From positions 293,026-357,025 of the forward strand of contig JADJFD010000004.1 in assembly GCA_016708765.1 (NCBI GenBank): a DNA stretch of 64,000 nucleotides. The letters run 5' to 3'. The DNA is from Chitinophagaceae bacterium. Lineage in GTDB: Bacteria > Bacteroidota > Bacteroidia > Chitinophagales > Chitinophagaceae. A model generated the notes under the pieces. That model worked only from the letters and a program-made list of their open reading frames with translations, had not been told where the DNA came from and did not search any database. Below are positions 35,426-43,458 of this stretch, in pieces. A program made the translations under genes and the position numbers. Each line of letters starts with the position of its first letter. The first letter of the stretch is position 1.

Positions 35426-36727
35426 ATGAGCAATCCCAGAAATATATCTATACAAGATTACAATTATTCTCTTCCAGAAGAAAAGATTGCAAAGTATCCA
35501 TTAGCAAATAGAGATGACTCAAAATTGCTTGTGTACAACAAAGGAAAAATTACAGAGGATATTTACAAGAACATCGCCAATCAACTTCCAGAAGATTCAT
35601 TGCTGATATTCAATAATACTAAAGTAGTAGAAGCAAGATTGCTGTTCCAAAAAGCAACTGGTGGTGTTATAGAAATATTTTGTTTGGAACCACATGAACA
35701 ATATGCTGACATTACAACTGCCATGCTACAAAAAGAAAAAGTATTTTGGCAATGCCTAGTTGGAGGTGCATCCAAATGGAAAAGCGGACAGGTATTAGAA
35801 AAAAGAATAAAGCATGAAGGAAAAGAAATTATTCTTTCTGCCAGCTATATTGAAAAAAGAACCAGCTCATTTATTATTGAGTTATCATGGACTCCAACAG
35901 AATTAAGCTTTGCTGAAATATTACATTTTGCTGGTGCCATTCCGCTGCCACCCTATATAAAAAGAGAAGTGGAAGAAGCTGATCATGAAAGATACCAGAC
36001 TGTTTATGCAGAGTTTGATGGCTCTGTAGCCGCCCCTACCGCTGGATTACATTTCACTGATTCGATTTTTGAAAGCCTAAAGAAAAAAAATATTCAGAAA
36101 GATTTTGTAACACTTCATGTTGGCGCCGGCACTTTTAAACCGGTAAAGAGTGAAACAATGGAAGAGCATGATATGCATGCAGAATGGATCGATGTTTCGA
36201 AAGAGACAATTCAGAACATTTTAAAAAACCTAGATAAGAACATTATTACCGTTGGAACAACATCGTTGAGAACCATTGAAAGTTTGTATTGGATAGGCCG
36301 GCGGACGGAACGGAGTTCCATCAAGGGATTATCGGAACGGAGTTCCGGTAGCCAAATTTCGCAATGGGAAGCATATGAACTAGCTAAAGAAGAGATTCCA
36401 GTTAAAGTTGCTCTACATTCTTTGCTAAACTGGATGACTGAAAATAAATTAGAAAGACTGGTAACCAAAACTCAAATACTGATTGCTCCGGGTTATGAAT
36501 TCAAAATAATAAAAGGGCTAATCACTAATTTTCATCAGCCACAATCTACTTTGCTTTTATTGGTTGCAGCCTTAATTGGTGATGACCTACCTTCCGGCCT
36601 TGCTCCGCAGAAGCTTTGTGAAGGCGAGCAAGCAGGTTGGAAAAAAATTTATGATTATGCCATGCAAAATAATTTTCGCTTCTTAAGCTATGGTGACGGG
36701 AGTCTATTATGGAGAAATGAAACTTAA
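35426..36727 (+). CDS. queA: S-adenosylmethionine:tRNA ribosyltransferase-isomerase QueA with two repeat-derived insertions
   Basis: A 433 aa enzyme of queuosine biosynthesis that transfers ribose from SAM to preQ1 in tRNA. Family motifs: DYNYSLPEEKIAKYPLANRDDSKLL, FNNTKVVEARL, APTAGLHFT, HVGAGTFKPV, and the ending RFLSYGDGSLLW. It is longer than usual because of two in-frame insertions: GRRTERSSIKGLSERSSGS (around residues 291-309), encoded by a REPIN-like palindrome pair, and LPSGLAPQKLCEGEQAG (around 388-404), encoded by a different hairpin repeat. Both fall between conserved blocks, so the enzyme may tolerate them. Its 3' end overlaps the convergent kinase gene by 4 bp. Confidence 0.9.
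   Translation: MSNPRNISIQDYNYSLPEEKIAKYPLANRDDSKLLVYNKGKITEDIYKNIANQLPEDSLLIFNNTKVVEARLLFQKATGGVIEIFCLEPHEQYADITTAMLQKEKVFWQCLVGGASKWKSGQVLEKRIKHEGKEIILSASYIEKRTSSFIIELSWTPTELSFAEILHFAGAIPLPPYIKREVEEADHERYQTVYAEFDGSVAAPTAGLHFTDSIFESLKKKNIQKDFVTLHVGAGTFKPVKSETMEEHDMHAEWIDVSKETIQNILKNLDKNIITVGTTSLRTIESLYWIGRRTERSSIKGLSERSSGSQISQWEAYELAKEEIPVKVALHSLLNWMTENKLERLVTKTQILIAPGYEFKIIKGLITNFHQPQSTLLLLVAALIGDDLPSGLAPQKLCEGEQAGWKKIYDYAMQNNFRFLSYGDGSLLWRNET
36307..36347 (+). repeat. REPIN-like doublet inside queA
   Basis: Two palindromes GGAAC-GGA-GTTCC (36307..36319) and CGGAAC-GGA-GTTCCG (36333..36347). Their cores are separated by 14 nt, exactly as in the doublet next to the RAYT gene at 710..749. The insertion keeps the queA frame. 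Confidence 0.8.
36586..36636 (+). repeat. Hairpin repeat inside the 3' part of queA
   Basis: Begins CCTACCTTCCGG, followed by CTTGCTCCGCAGAAGCT, and ends GGCGAGCAAGCAGG; TTGCTCcGC can pair with GCgAGCAA. The intergenic copy at 7560..7604 shares CTTGCTCCGC-n-GAAGCT. It splits the usual GDD-WKKIYDYA junction of QueA with an in-frame peptide. Confidence 0.65.
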
Positions 36728-38061
36728 ACTTTTGTCAGGGGCAGATTAACGGTAAATGTGCTTCCTTTTCCTAATATACTTTCTGCTTTAATATCGCCAT
36801 CATGGGCTTCTACCATTGTTTTTACATAACTTAATCCAAGACCAAACCCTTTTACATTATGAACATTACCGGTGTGTGCCCGGTAGAAACGTTCAAAAAC
36901 TCTTTTTACAGTTTCTCTATTCATTCCAATACCGTTATCCTCAATTTTTAGTATAAAATTCTTGCCGTTCGATTGAGTTGACAGTTTAATTAGTGGCGGT
37001 ATATTATCTTTCCCATATTTCACGGCATTATCCATCAAGTTATTGACGAGGTTAAGAAAATGAACTTCGTCTGCATTTATCAAATCGTTTTTTGCATTCA
37101 AAGCTAGTTCCACTTTCCCTTTTTTATCTTCCAGTTGCAATGCAAAATTATCAACAGTGTCTTGTATTAATTGATGTACATGAACAGGCGCAAGATTCAA
37201 ATCAATTTCCTGCTTCTCTAATTGCGAAGCTCTCAATATTGTTTCCACTTGACGATTCATTCGCTGATTTTCCTCCTTTATTATACCGCTGAAATAGCCA
37301 AGCTTCTCTCTATCGTTTATAACCTTCTCATTTTTCATAGCATCGACTGCCAATGAAATAGTGGCAATCGGTGTCTTAAACTCATGGGTCATGTTATTGA
37401 TAAAATCATTTTTGATCTCTCCCAATTTTTTCTGTCGTAACATGGTTCTAACAGTAAGATAGAATGCTAATAAAATGATGATTGTAAAAAGAATCGATGT
37501 GACGATTCTCCACTTCAAAGATTGCAACACATAAGTATCAATACTGGGTAGCATTACAATAAAAACTTCATCCATCGAAAGATTTTCACCTGCCGATCCA
37601 CTAGGTGGAATTAAGGGAACCATGAATTGTATATGATGCAGTGTATCGCTATAGAAAGTTGCAAATTTTTCACTTTTTCTATCAAAATAATTTTCGACAC
37701 CATTTCTTCCAAATGTTGCAATCCCGAATTCGAATTCAACATTCTTTAAACCAATATCTAAAAAAGAAGAATTTAATTTCTTTTTTATTTCCTCAACACT
37801 AAACTGTTGGCCAACAGTATTGGGCTTAAACATCTTTAACGAAAAATCGTCTGTAAGGCTATTCTTTCTTCCGGTAACGGAATAACTTCCTTTATGCTCT
37901 TCCAATTCTCTTCCTACTTTTTCTATTGCTACCCGCAATTTCTCTTTAACCTGCTCTTCTTTTAGTAATACCATATTTTTTATCCAGGATATCTGAATAG
38001 CAATAATGCCAACCAGCGACAGGCTTATTAAAACGGTAATAATGGTGAATGTTCTTTTCAC
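36724..38061 (-). CDS. Membrane sensor histidine kinase
   Basis: A 445 aa orphan kinase. Two membrane helices (residues ~5-25 and ~185-207) bracket a ~160 aa periplasmic sensor with no recognised fold. The DHp helix has MTHEFKTPIATISL with phosphoacceptor His226; the ATPase domain has N box LVNNLMDNAVKYG, DNGIGMN and GFGLGLSYVKTM. No response regulator is adjacent, so its partner is elsewhere. Ends 4 bp inside queA. Confidence 0.88.
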   Translation of the reverse strand: MKRTFTIITVLISLSLVGIIAIQISWIKNMVLLKEEQVKEKLRVAIEKVGRELEEHKGSYSVTGRKNSLTDDFSLKMFKPNTVGQQFSVEEIKKKLNSSFLDIGLKNVEFEFGIATFGRNGVENYFDRKSEKFATFYSDTLHHIQFMVPLIPPSGSAGENLSMDEVFIVMLPSIDTYVLQSLKWRIVTSILFTIIILLAFYLTVRTMLRQKKLGEIKNDFINNMTHEFKTPIATISLAVDAMKNEKVINDREKLGYFSGIIKEENQRMNRQVETILRASQLEKQEIDLNLAPVHVHQLIQDTVDNFALQLEDKKGKVELALNAKNDLINADEVHFLNLVNNLMDNAVKYGKDNIPPLIKLSTQSNGKNFILKIEDNGIGMNRETVKRVFERFYRAHTGNVHNVKGFGLGLSYVKTMVEAHDGDIKAESILGKGSTFTVNLPLTKV

Positions 38062-38286
38062 AGATTTAAAATATAGTGGTCTAAGATAATTGTTTTAAAA
38101 TATGAACCAATCTTACAAAAATACATTTCCTTAACTGGTTTCTATGCCCTGAACAGGGTATTAAACAGCATTTTAACTACGTTTTTGGAATATGAATTAA
38201 TCTGTCAGATTATAATCATCCTGATTTTGAAATAATGATTTCCATATCTGCCTTTTTTAAAAAGAATTAAAATACTAAATTGAAGT

Positions 38287-38838
38287 ATGATTGATTTGGC
38301 ACCCGGCATATTATTAATAGCAGATCCATTTTTGAAAGATCCTAATTTTCTTAGAACTGTTGTTTTCTTATGCGAACATAAAGCAGAAGGAAGTTTTGGT
38401 TTTGTACTTAATCGTCAATATGAGAATTCATTGGACGAACTGATTCCTGAGTTGGAAGGGCATAAAATTCCTGTTTATTATGGCGGACCTGTACAATTAG
38501 ATTCAATTCATTTTGTGCATCAATATCCAAACGAAATACCGGGCGGACAAGAAGTGATTAAAGGTGTTTATTGGGGTGGCGATTTTGATGCTGTTGTAAA
38601 TTTTATAAAACAAGGTGATTTTGATAGTAATAAAATCAGGTTTTATATTGGTTATTCCGGTTGGACAGAAAATCAGTTAAAAGAAGAAATGGATGAAAAA
38701 ACCTGGTTAACAGTAAAAGCCAGCCGCAAATTAGTCTTTCATAAAGACCATACTGAAATCTGGAAAGATTCATTAAAACATCTAGGTGGTGAATATGAAA
38801 TGATGGTCAACTTTCCGATTGATCCGCAACTGAATTAA
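38287..38838 (+). CDS. YqgE/AlgH family protein (DUF179)
   Basis: A 183 aa cytosolic protein with the family start APGILLIADPFLKDPNFLRTVVFLCEH, GSFGFVLNR, and YYGGPVQLDSIHFVHQ, ending in the FYIGYSGWTENQLKEEM block. The family is widespread and structurally known, but its biochemical role is unclear. Forms a probable pair with the DUF4197 gene 43 bp downstream. Confidence 0.88.
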   Translation: MIDLAPGILLIADPFLKDPNFLRTVVFLCEHKAEGSFGFVLNRQYENSLDELIPELEGHKIPVYYGGPVQLDSIHFVHQYPNEIPGGQEVIKGVYWGGDFDAVVNFIKQGDFDSNKIRFYIGYSGWTENQLKEEMDEKTWLTVKASRKLVFHKDHTEIWKDSLKHLGGEYEMMVNFPIDPQLN

Positions 38839-38881
38839 TCATCAATAGTGTTCGTTTTGCCTTTACCGACTAAAAAAATTC

Positions 38882-39601
38882 ATGAAAAAAAAATTACTTA
38901 TTCCTGCATTGTCGTTATTACTAATTCTTCCAGGATGTAATACGTTGAAAAATTTAGGACTGATACCTTCTGAACTGGAAATGGCTTTAGGATTAAAAGA
39001 TGCTTTATCACAAGGATTATTTAAATGGGCCAATGCGTTTGCTGATCCAAATGGTAATCCATTAGTTCGTTTTGCATTTCCCGGCGAAGCAGCCAAAATT
39101 GAAAAGACATTGAGAGACCTAGGATTTGACAAAGTAATAAATCAGGTTACAGGAAAATTCACCAATGCGATGTCCTCAGCAGTTGGTGTTGCAAAACCAC
39201 TCTTCTTTGATGCAGTAAAAAGTATGAGCATTAAAGACGCCGCTAACATTTTAATTACCGATAACACTCATGCTGCTACTGATTATTTTAAAGCAGAGAT
39301 GAAGCCAGGACTCATGTCTGCTTTCCGCCCAATAGTTGATAGTTCCATAAAAATTGAAGGTGCCGATAAAGAATGGACTGGCATCACTAATATTTACAAT
39401 AAAATACCTTTCATCAATAAACCACTTGAAAACAGTCTTACAGATTTTATTTCTGCAAGAGTAATTGACCTGATGTTTGTAATGGTAGCAAACGAAGAAA
39501 CACAGATAAGAACAAAATATGAATTAAGAAAAACAGATTTGATGAAGAAAGTTTTCTCGTATGCTGAAGAAGAATTAAAACGAAGAACACAAAGAAATTA
39601 G
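38882..39601 (+). CDS. DUF4197 lipoprotein
   Basis: A 239 aa protein with a lipoprotein signal (LLIPALSLLLILPGC, lipobox LPGC) and a helical DUF4197 body: LKDALSQGLFKWANAF, FDKVINQVTGKFTNAMSSAVGVAKPLF, SIKDAANILITDNTHAATDYF. Expected in the periplasm, anchored to a membrane. Function of the family is unknown. Followed by a strong terminator. Confidence 0.8.
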   Translation: MKKKLLIPALSLLLILPGCNTLKNLGLIPSELEMALGLKDALSQGLFKWANAFADPNGNPLVRFAFPGEAAKIEKTLRDLGFDKVINQVTGKFTNAMSSAVGVAKPLFFDAVKSMSIKDAANILITDNTHAATDYFKAEMKPGLMSAFRPIVDSSIKIEGADKEWTGITNIYNKIPFINKPLENSLTDFISARVIDLMFVMVANEETQIRTKYELRKTDLMKKVFSYAEEELKRRTQRN

Positions 39602-39613
39602 TATATACAAAAA

Positions 39614-39637
39614 AGCCCTCTTCGTTCGAAGAGGGCT
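39614..39637. terminator. Bidirectional terminator between DUF4197 gene and atpC
   Basis: AGCCCTCTTC (39614..39623) and GAAGAGGGCT (39628..39637) form a perfect 10 bp stem with a GTTC loop. An A-run precedes it (T-run on the minus strand), and AAAATTTGTTTT follows. It lies between the convergent DUF4197 and atpC genes and could serve both. Confidence 0.8.
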
Positions 39638-39667
39638 AAAATTTGTTTTCACAATACCGGCTAACAG

Positions 39668-39925
39668 TTATTCCACAGGTGTGGCACCTTCCACTAATAC
39701 CGTTACTTTGTTATTTAGCACTTCTACAAATCCTCCCTTTATATCAAAGTTTACTATTTGATTTTGTTTGTCCTTCAATACTTTTAAACGACCAGCTTTT
39801 AATGCACTCACCAATGGAGCATGTCTGTCCAGCACTTCAAATGAACCACTGATGCCCGGCATTTGTACGCCGTACACTTCGCCACTGTATAATTTTTTCT
39901 CTGGTGTTAATATTTCTAAATTCAT
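39668..39925 (-). CDS. atpC: ATP synthase F1 epsilon subunit (short form)
   Basis: An 85 aa epsilon subunit comprising just the N-terminal beta-sandwich (LEILTPEKKLYSGEVYGVQMPGISGSFEVLDRHAPLVSALKAG). The C-terminal two-helix inhibitory domain is absent, as in many Bacteroidota. Downstream of atpD with a 267 bp gap that is filled by a paired inverted repeat; its ATG lies 4 bp from the repeat. The other F1Fo genes are not in the window, also usual for the phylum. Confidence 0.9.
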   Translation of the reverse strand: MNLEILTPEKKLYSGEVYGVQMPGISGSFEVLDRHAPLVSALKAGRLKVLKDKQNQIVNFDIKGGFVEVLNNKVTVLVEGATPVE

Positions 39926-39928
39926 AAA

Positions 39929-40190
39929 ACCCCAAACCCCTAAAGGGGCTTTATTACCCTAAAGTTTAATAAACTTTAAAGTTGGTTAATTAATAATTCT
40001 GTATCAGCAATTGCTGAGTAAAGAACAGAAAGTTGAAGAGTGTCCTTCGTTTCTCAGGATAAACTGTGCAACGAAGATGCCATGAAAAATTATCGCTGGT
40101 AACAAAAAACTTCAACTTATTTCTATAAAGAACTTATCAAATAATAATAACTAAATGACCTAAGTCCTCCCTTTAGGGAGACAGAGGGTT
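39929..40190. repeat. Paired CCCCTAAAGGGG inverted repeat filling the atpD-atpC gap
   Basis: Left end ACCCCAAACCCCTAAAGGGG (39929..39948) and inverted right end TCCTCCCTTTAGGGAGACAG (from 40165). The 262 bp element spans the whole interval from the atpD stop to the atpC start. The interior is AT-rich and non-coding and includes GTGCAACGAAGATGCC, a variant of a word seen at 17290 and 33188. Confidence 0.65.
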
Positions 40191-40192
40191 TT

Positions 40193-41692
40193 TTAACCTT
40201 GTGCCTCCGCCATTAATTTCTTTCCTTTTTCAATAGCATCATCAATTGAACCAACTAGGTTGAATGCTGCTTCCGGATATTCATCTACTTCGCCATCCAT
40301 AATCATATTGAAACCACGGATTGTTTCTTCAATTGGAACTAACACACCTTTCAATCCAGTAAATGCTTCTGCCACATGGAATGGTTGCGATAAGAAACGC
40401 TGAACTTTTCTTGCACGGCTAACTACCTGCTTATCTTCATCACTCAACTCATCCAAACCAAGGATGGCGATGATATCTTGTAATTCTTTATAACGCTGCA
40501 ACATCAACTTTACATTGTTTGCACAATTGTAGTGAACATCACCAACAATTTTTGGTGTCAATATTCTTGATGTAGAATCCAATGGATCCACCGCAGGATA
40601 AATACCTAAGTCAGCAATCTTACGGCTCAATACCGTTGTTGCATCCAAGTGAGCAAATGTTGTTGCAGGAGCCGGATCAGTCAAGTCATCCGCAGGAACG
40701 TAAACCGCCTGCACCGATGTGATTGAACCATTTTTGGTAGAAGTAATTCTTTCTTGCATCACTCCCATTTCCGTAGCCAACGTAGGTTGATAACCCACTG
40801 CTGATGGCATACGACCAAGTAATGCCGAAACCTCAGAACCTGCTTGGGTGAAACGGAAGATATTGTCAACGAAGAACAGGATGTCACGGCCTTTGCCGCT
40901 GCCATCACCGTCACGATAATATTCTGCAATTGTTAAACCAGACAATGCCACTCTTGCTCTTGCTCCGGGAGGTTCATTCATCTGTCCGAAAACGAAAGTT
41001 GCTTTTGATTCCTGCAGTTCTTTCATATCCACTTTACTCAAATCCCATCCACCTTCTTCCATGCTCTGTTTAAAAGCATCGCCATATTTCATAATGCCTG
41101 CTTCAATCATCTCTCTCATCAGGTCATTACCTTCTCTTGTTCTTTCACCCACACCGGCAAATACAGATACACCGGCATATGCTTTTGCGATATTATTAAT
41201 CAATTCCTGAATCAATACTGTTTTACCCACACCGGCACCACCAAACAAACCGATCTTACCACCTTTTGCATATGGTTCGATAAGGTCAATAACTTTAATA
41301 CCAGTAAAAAGGATCTCAGAAGCGGTGCTCAAATTTTCAAATGCTGGTGGCTGAGCATGAATTGGGCGGCCACCCACTTTGCTAACAGCAGGCAAACCAT
41401 CAATAGGATCTCCGGTTACGTTGAAAAGTCTTCCTTTAATTGCATCACCTATTGGCATTGCGATAGGAATACCAGTATCAGTTACGGGAGTACCACGAAC
41501 GATACCTTCTGTACCATCCATTGCGATAGTGCGGACACTATCCTGACCAAGGTGCTGCTGCACTTCAAGTACCAGAATGTCGCCGTTTTCTTTCTTGAGT
41601 TCTAAGGAGTTATAGATATCCGGAAGCTGACCATCAAATTGAACGTCAATTACCGCACCGATTACCTGTTTTACTTTACCAACGTTTGCCAT
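40193..41692 (-). CDS. atpD: ATP synthase F1 beta subunit
   Basis: A 499 aa catalytic subunit. P-loop GGAGVGKT, DELSDEDKQVVSRARKVQRFLSQPF, ALSGLTIAEYYRD and GRDILFFVDNIFRFTQAGSEVSALLGRMPSAVGYQPTLA-type blocks are all intact. Together with alpha it binds and makes ATP in the membrane-bound F1Fo complex. First gene of an atpD-atpC pair. Confidence 0.97.
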   Translation of the reverse strand: MANVGKVKQVIGAVIDVQFDGQLPDIYNSLELKKENGDILVLEVQQHLGQDSVRTIAMDGTEGIVRGTPVTDTGIPIAMPIGDAIKGRLFNVTGDPIDGLPAVSKVGGRPIHAQPPAFENLSTASEILFTGIKVIDLIEPYAKGGKIGLFGGAGVGKTVLIQELINNIAKAYAGVSVFAGVGERTREGNDLMREMIEAGIMKYGDAFKQSMEEGGWDLSKVDMKELQESKATFVFGQMNEPPGARARVALSGLTIAEYYRDGDGSGKGRDILFFVDNIFRFTQAGSEVSALLGRMPSAVGYQPTLATEMGVMQERITSTKNGSITSVQAVYVPADDLTDPAPATTFAHLDATTVLSRKIADLGIYPAVDPLDSTSRILTPKIVGDVHYNCANNVKLMLQRYKELQDIIAILGLDELSDEDKQVVSRARKVQRFLSQPFHVAEAFTGLKGVLVPIEETIRGFNMIMDGEVDEYPEAAFNLVGSIDDAIEKGKKLMAEAQG

Positions 41693-41794
41693 ATAAAGTG
41701 TTTATTGAGAGGGTTGTTTTCAGGCCGCAAAGGTAAGGGTGTGAGGTAGAATTATGAAATAAGAAATGAGAAAATAAATAAAGGTGGAAAACTG

Positions 41795-42169
41795 GTGGAT
41801 GACAGGACTTTTAGCCCTTTTCCCTTTACAAAATCTGAATCTTTCGATCTCCCGTATATCTCAAAACAATTATTAACCAATTTATTTAAACAACTTATGA
41901 AACGAAATCCTTACCGGGGGGGTGTTGTTGGTAACCCTGTTGATATTGCATTCGATGATCGAAATAACAAAAGCCTGATTTATATAGCCGAGAAAGCCAA
42001 TAAGAATTTTAACTTCAAATTGTCTGATATGGTCGTTGCCCTCCATACCCACAAGCTTCCTGAAGAATTTTCGACCCAGAAAAAAAAGAACAAGGCGAAG
42101 CCCTTTGTCCCTAAAATGTTCAACTTCAACCGCAACAGCTTCTTTCCTACATTTGCGACATGCAACTGA
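41795..42169 (+). CDS. Uncertain ORF between atpD and the GNAT-like gene
   Basis: In the 467 bp between atpD and 42160, open frames overlap on both strands: 41795..42169 (+, 124 aa, with LMKRNPYRGGVVGNPVDIAFDD) and 41882..42187 (-, 101 aa, with CRKCRKEAVAVEVEHF). Neither matches a family I know, and codon use is C-rich relative to neighbours in both readings. I list the plus-strand frame with low confidence; the region may be non-coding. Confidence 0.25.
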   Translation: MDDRTFSPFPFTKSESFDLPYISKQLLTNLFKQLMKRNPYRGGVVGNPVDIAFDDRNNKSLIYIAEKANKNFNFKLSDMVVALHTHKLPEEFSTQKKKNKAKPFVPKMFNFNRNSFFPTFATCN

Positions 42170-43323
42170 TTGAAGTTTCAACCCCACAACTTGCCAAAGA
42201 ATTTATACTGGTAAATGTAATAATCAACAAAGGCAATCCTGATTACATTAGGCCATTAGACAAAGATGTGAATGAAGTATTCGATCCAAAGAAAAACAAA
42301 GCTTTCCGTTTTGGTGAAGCCATAAGATGGATTTTAAAAGACAAGGAAGGAAAACTGATTGGGCGGATTGCAGCTTTTACCAACAAAAAATATAAGAATA
42401 AAGGTGATGATGTGCCCGTTGGTGGCACCGGTTTTTTGATTGTATTAATAATCAGGAAGCCACTGATATGCTATTTGATGTGGCAAAACATTGGTTATTA
42501 CAAAAGGAATGCAGGCAATGGATGGTCCGATCAATTTTGGAGAAAGAGACAGATGGTGGGGATTGATAGTTGAAGGGTTTCAATCCCCATTATATTGTAT
42601 GAATTATGCTCAGCCATATTATAAAGATTTATTTGAAAAATATGGGTTCAAAGAATTTTATGGTCAATCCTGCTATGGACTAGATCCAAGAAAAGAGTTA
42701 AGCGAAAAAATTCTGGAGAGGCATGCGAAATTGGCCGCAGATCCTAACTTTTCTTCTAGTTATATCGATAAGAACAGATTGGAAAAGTTTGCAGAAGATT
42801 TTGTAACAGTTTATAATAAAGCCTGGGCTGGCCATGGAGGATTGAAAGAATTAAAAAAAGATCAGGTACTTCTCATGTTTAAGAAATGAAACCAGTGATG
42901 GATGAAAAAATTATCTGGTATGTGTATTATAAAAATGAACCGATAGGCATTTTTGTAAATCTTCCAGACCTGAACCAATGGTTTAAATACCTGAATGGGA
43001 AATTTGACCTCTTTCATAAAATAAAATTTCTTTGGATAAAAAAAACGAAAAAGAATCATCGCTTTACCGGATTAGTTTTTGGAATTGTTCCAGAATTTCA
43101 GGGGAAAGGAGTGGATGCGTATATTATTAATGAGTCAAAACTTGTAATACAACCGCAAACTAAATACACCGATTATGAAATGCAATGGATTGGCGAATTC
43201 AATCCTAAGATGATTAACGTTGTAGAAACATTTGGTGATTCTTATCGTTCCCGAAGGTTAATCACTTATCGTTATTTATTCGACCCGACAAAAGAATTTA
43301 AACCGCATCCGATTTTGCTATAG
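42160..43323 (+). CDS. GNAT-like conserved protein (~388 aa), three frameshifts
   Basis: A single gene read in three frames. It starts MQLIEVSTPQLAKEFILVNV, continues FRFGEAIRWILKDKEGKLIGRIAAFTNKKY, then FINFGERDRWWGLIVEGFQ-type and DQVLLMFKKMKPVMDEKIIWYVYY segments, and ends FDPTKEFKPHPILL. Restoring T7 (from T6) near 42432, A5 (from A4) near 42506 and A4 (from A3) near 42882 joins everything. The fold looks acetyltransferase-like (GFKEFYG, PVGGTGFF), as in large Bacteroidota hypothetical proteins; function unknown. All three breaks are homopolymer deletions. Confidence 0.6.
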
Positions 43324-43326
43324 AGA

Positions 43327-43458
43327 AACCCCAAACCCCTAAAGGGGTTACAAAGACTTATTAACATAGAGTTATTCTTATGCTTTAAAAAATCTGTTCT
43401 TTCTTATCTTGCAACTTCTCTTTAAGGGTTTTAATTTTCCCCCTTAGGGGTTAGGGGT
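43327..43458. repeat. Paired CCCCTAAAGGGG inverted repeat abutting the dnaX start
   Basis: Left end AACCCCAAACCCCTAAAGGG (from 43327) and inverted right end CCCCCTTAGGGGTTAGGGGT (43439..43458). The element is 132 bp, the same length as that in the ftsA-ftsZ gap. It fills the interval from the upstream stop (43323) to the dnaX ATG (43459), so it contributes the whole 5' leader. Confidence 0.65.

Noticed and set aside
41882..42187. Minus-strand gene with CxxC motif between atpD and the GNAT-like gene
   Set aside because: Overlaps an equally plausible plus-strand frame and shows no family features; could not be preferred.
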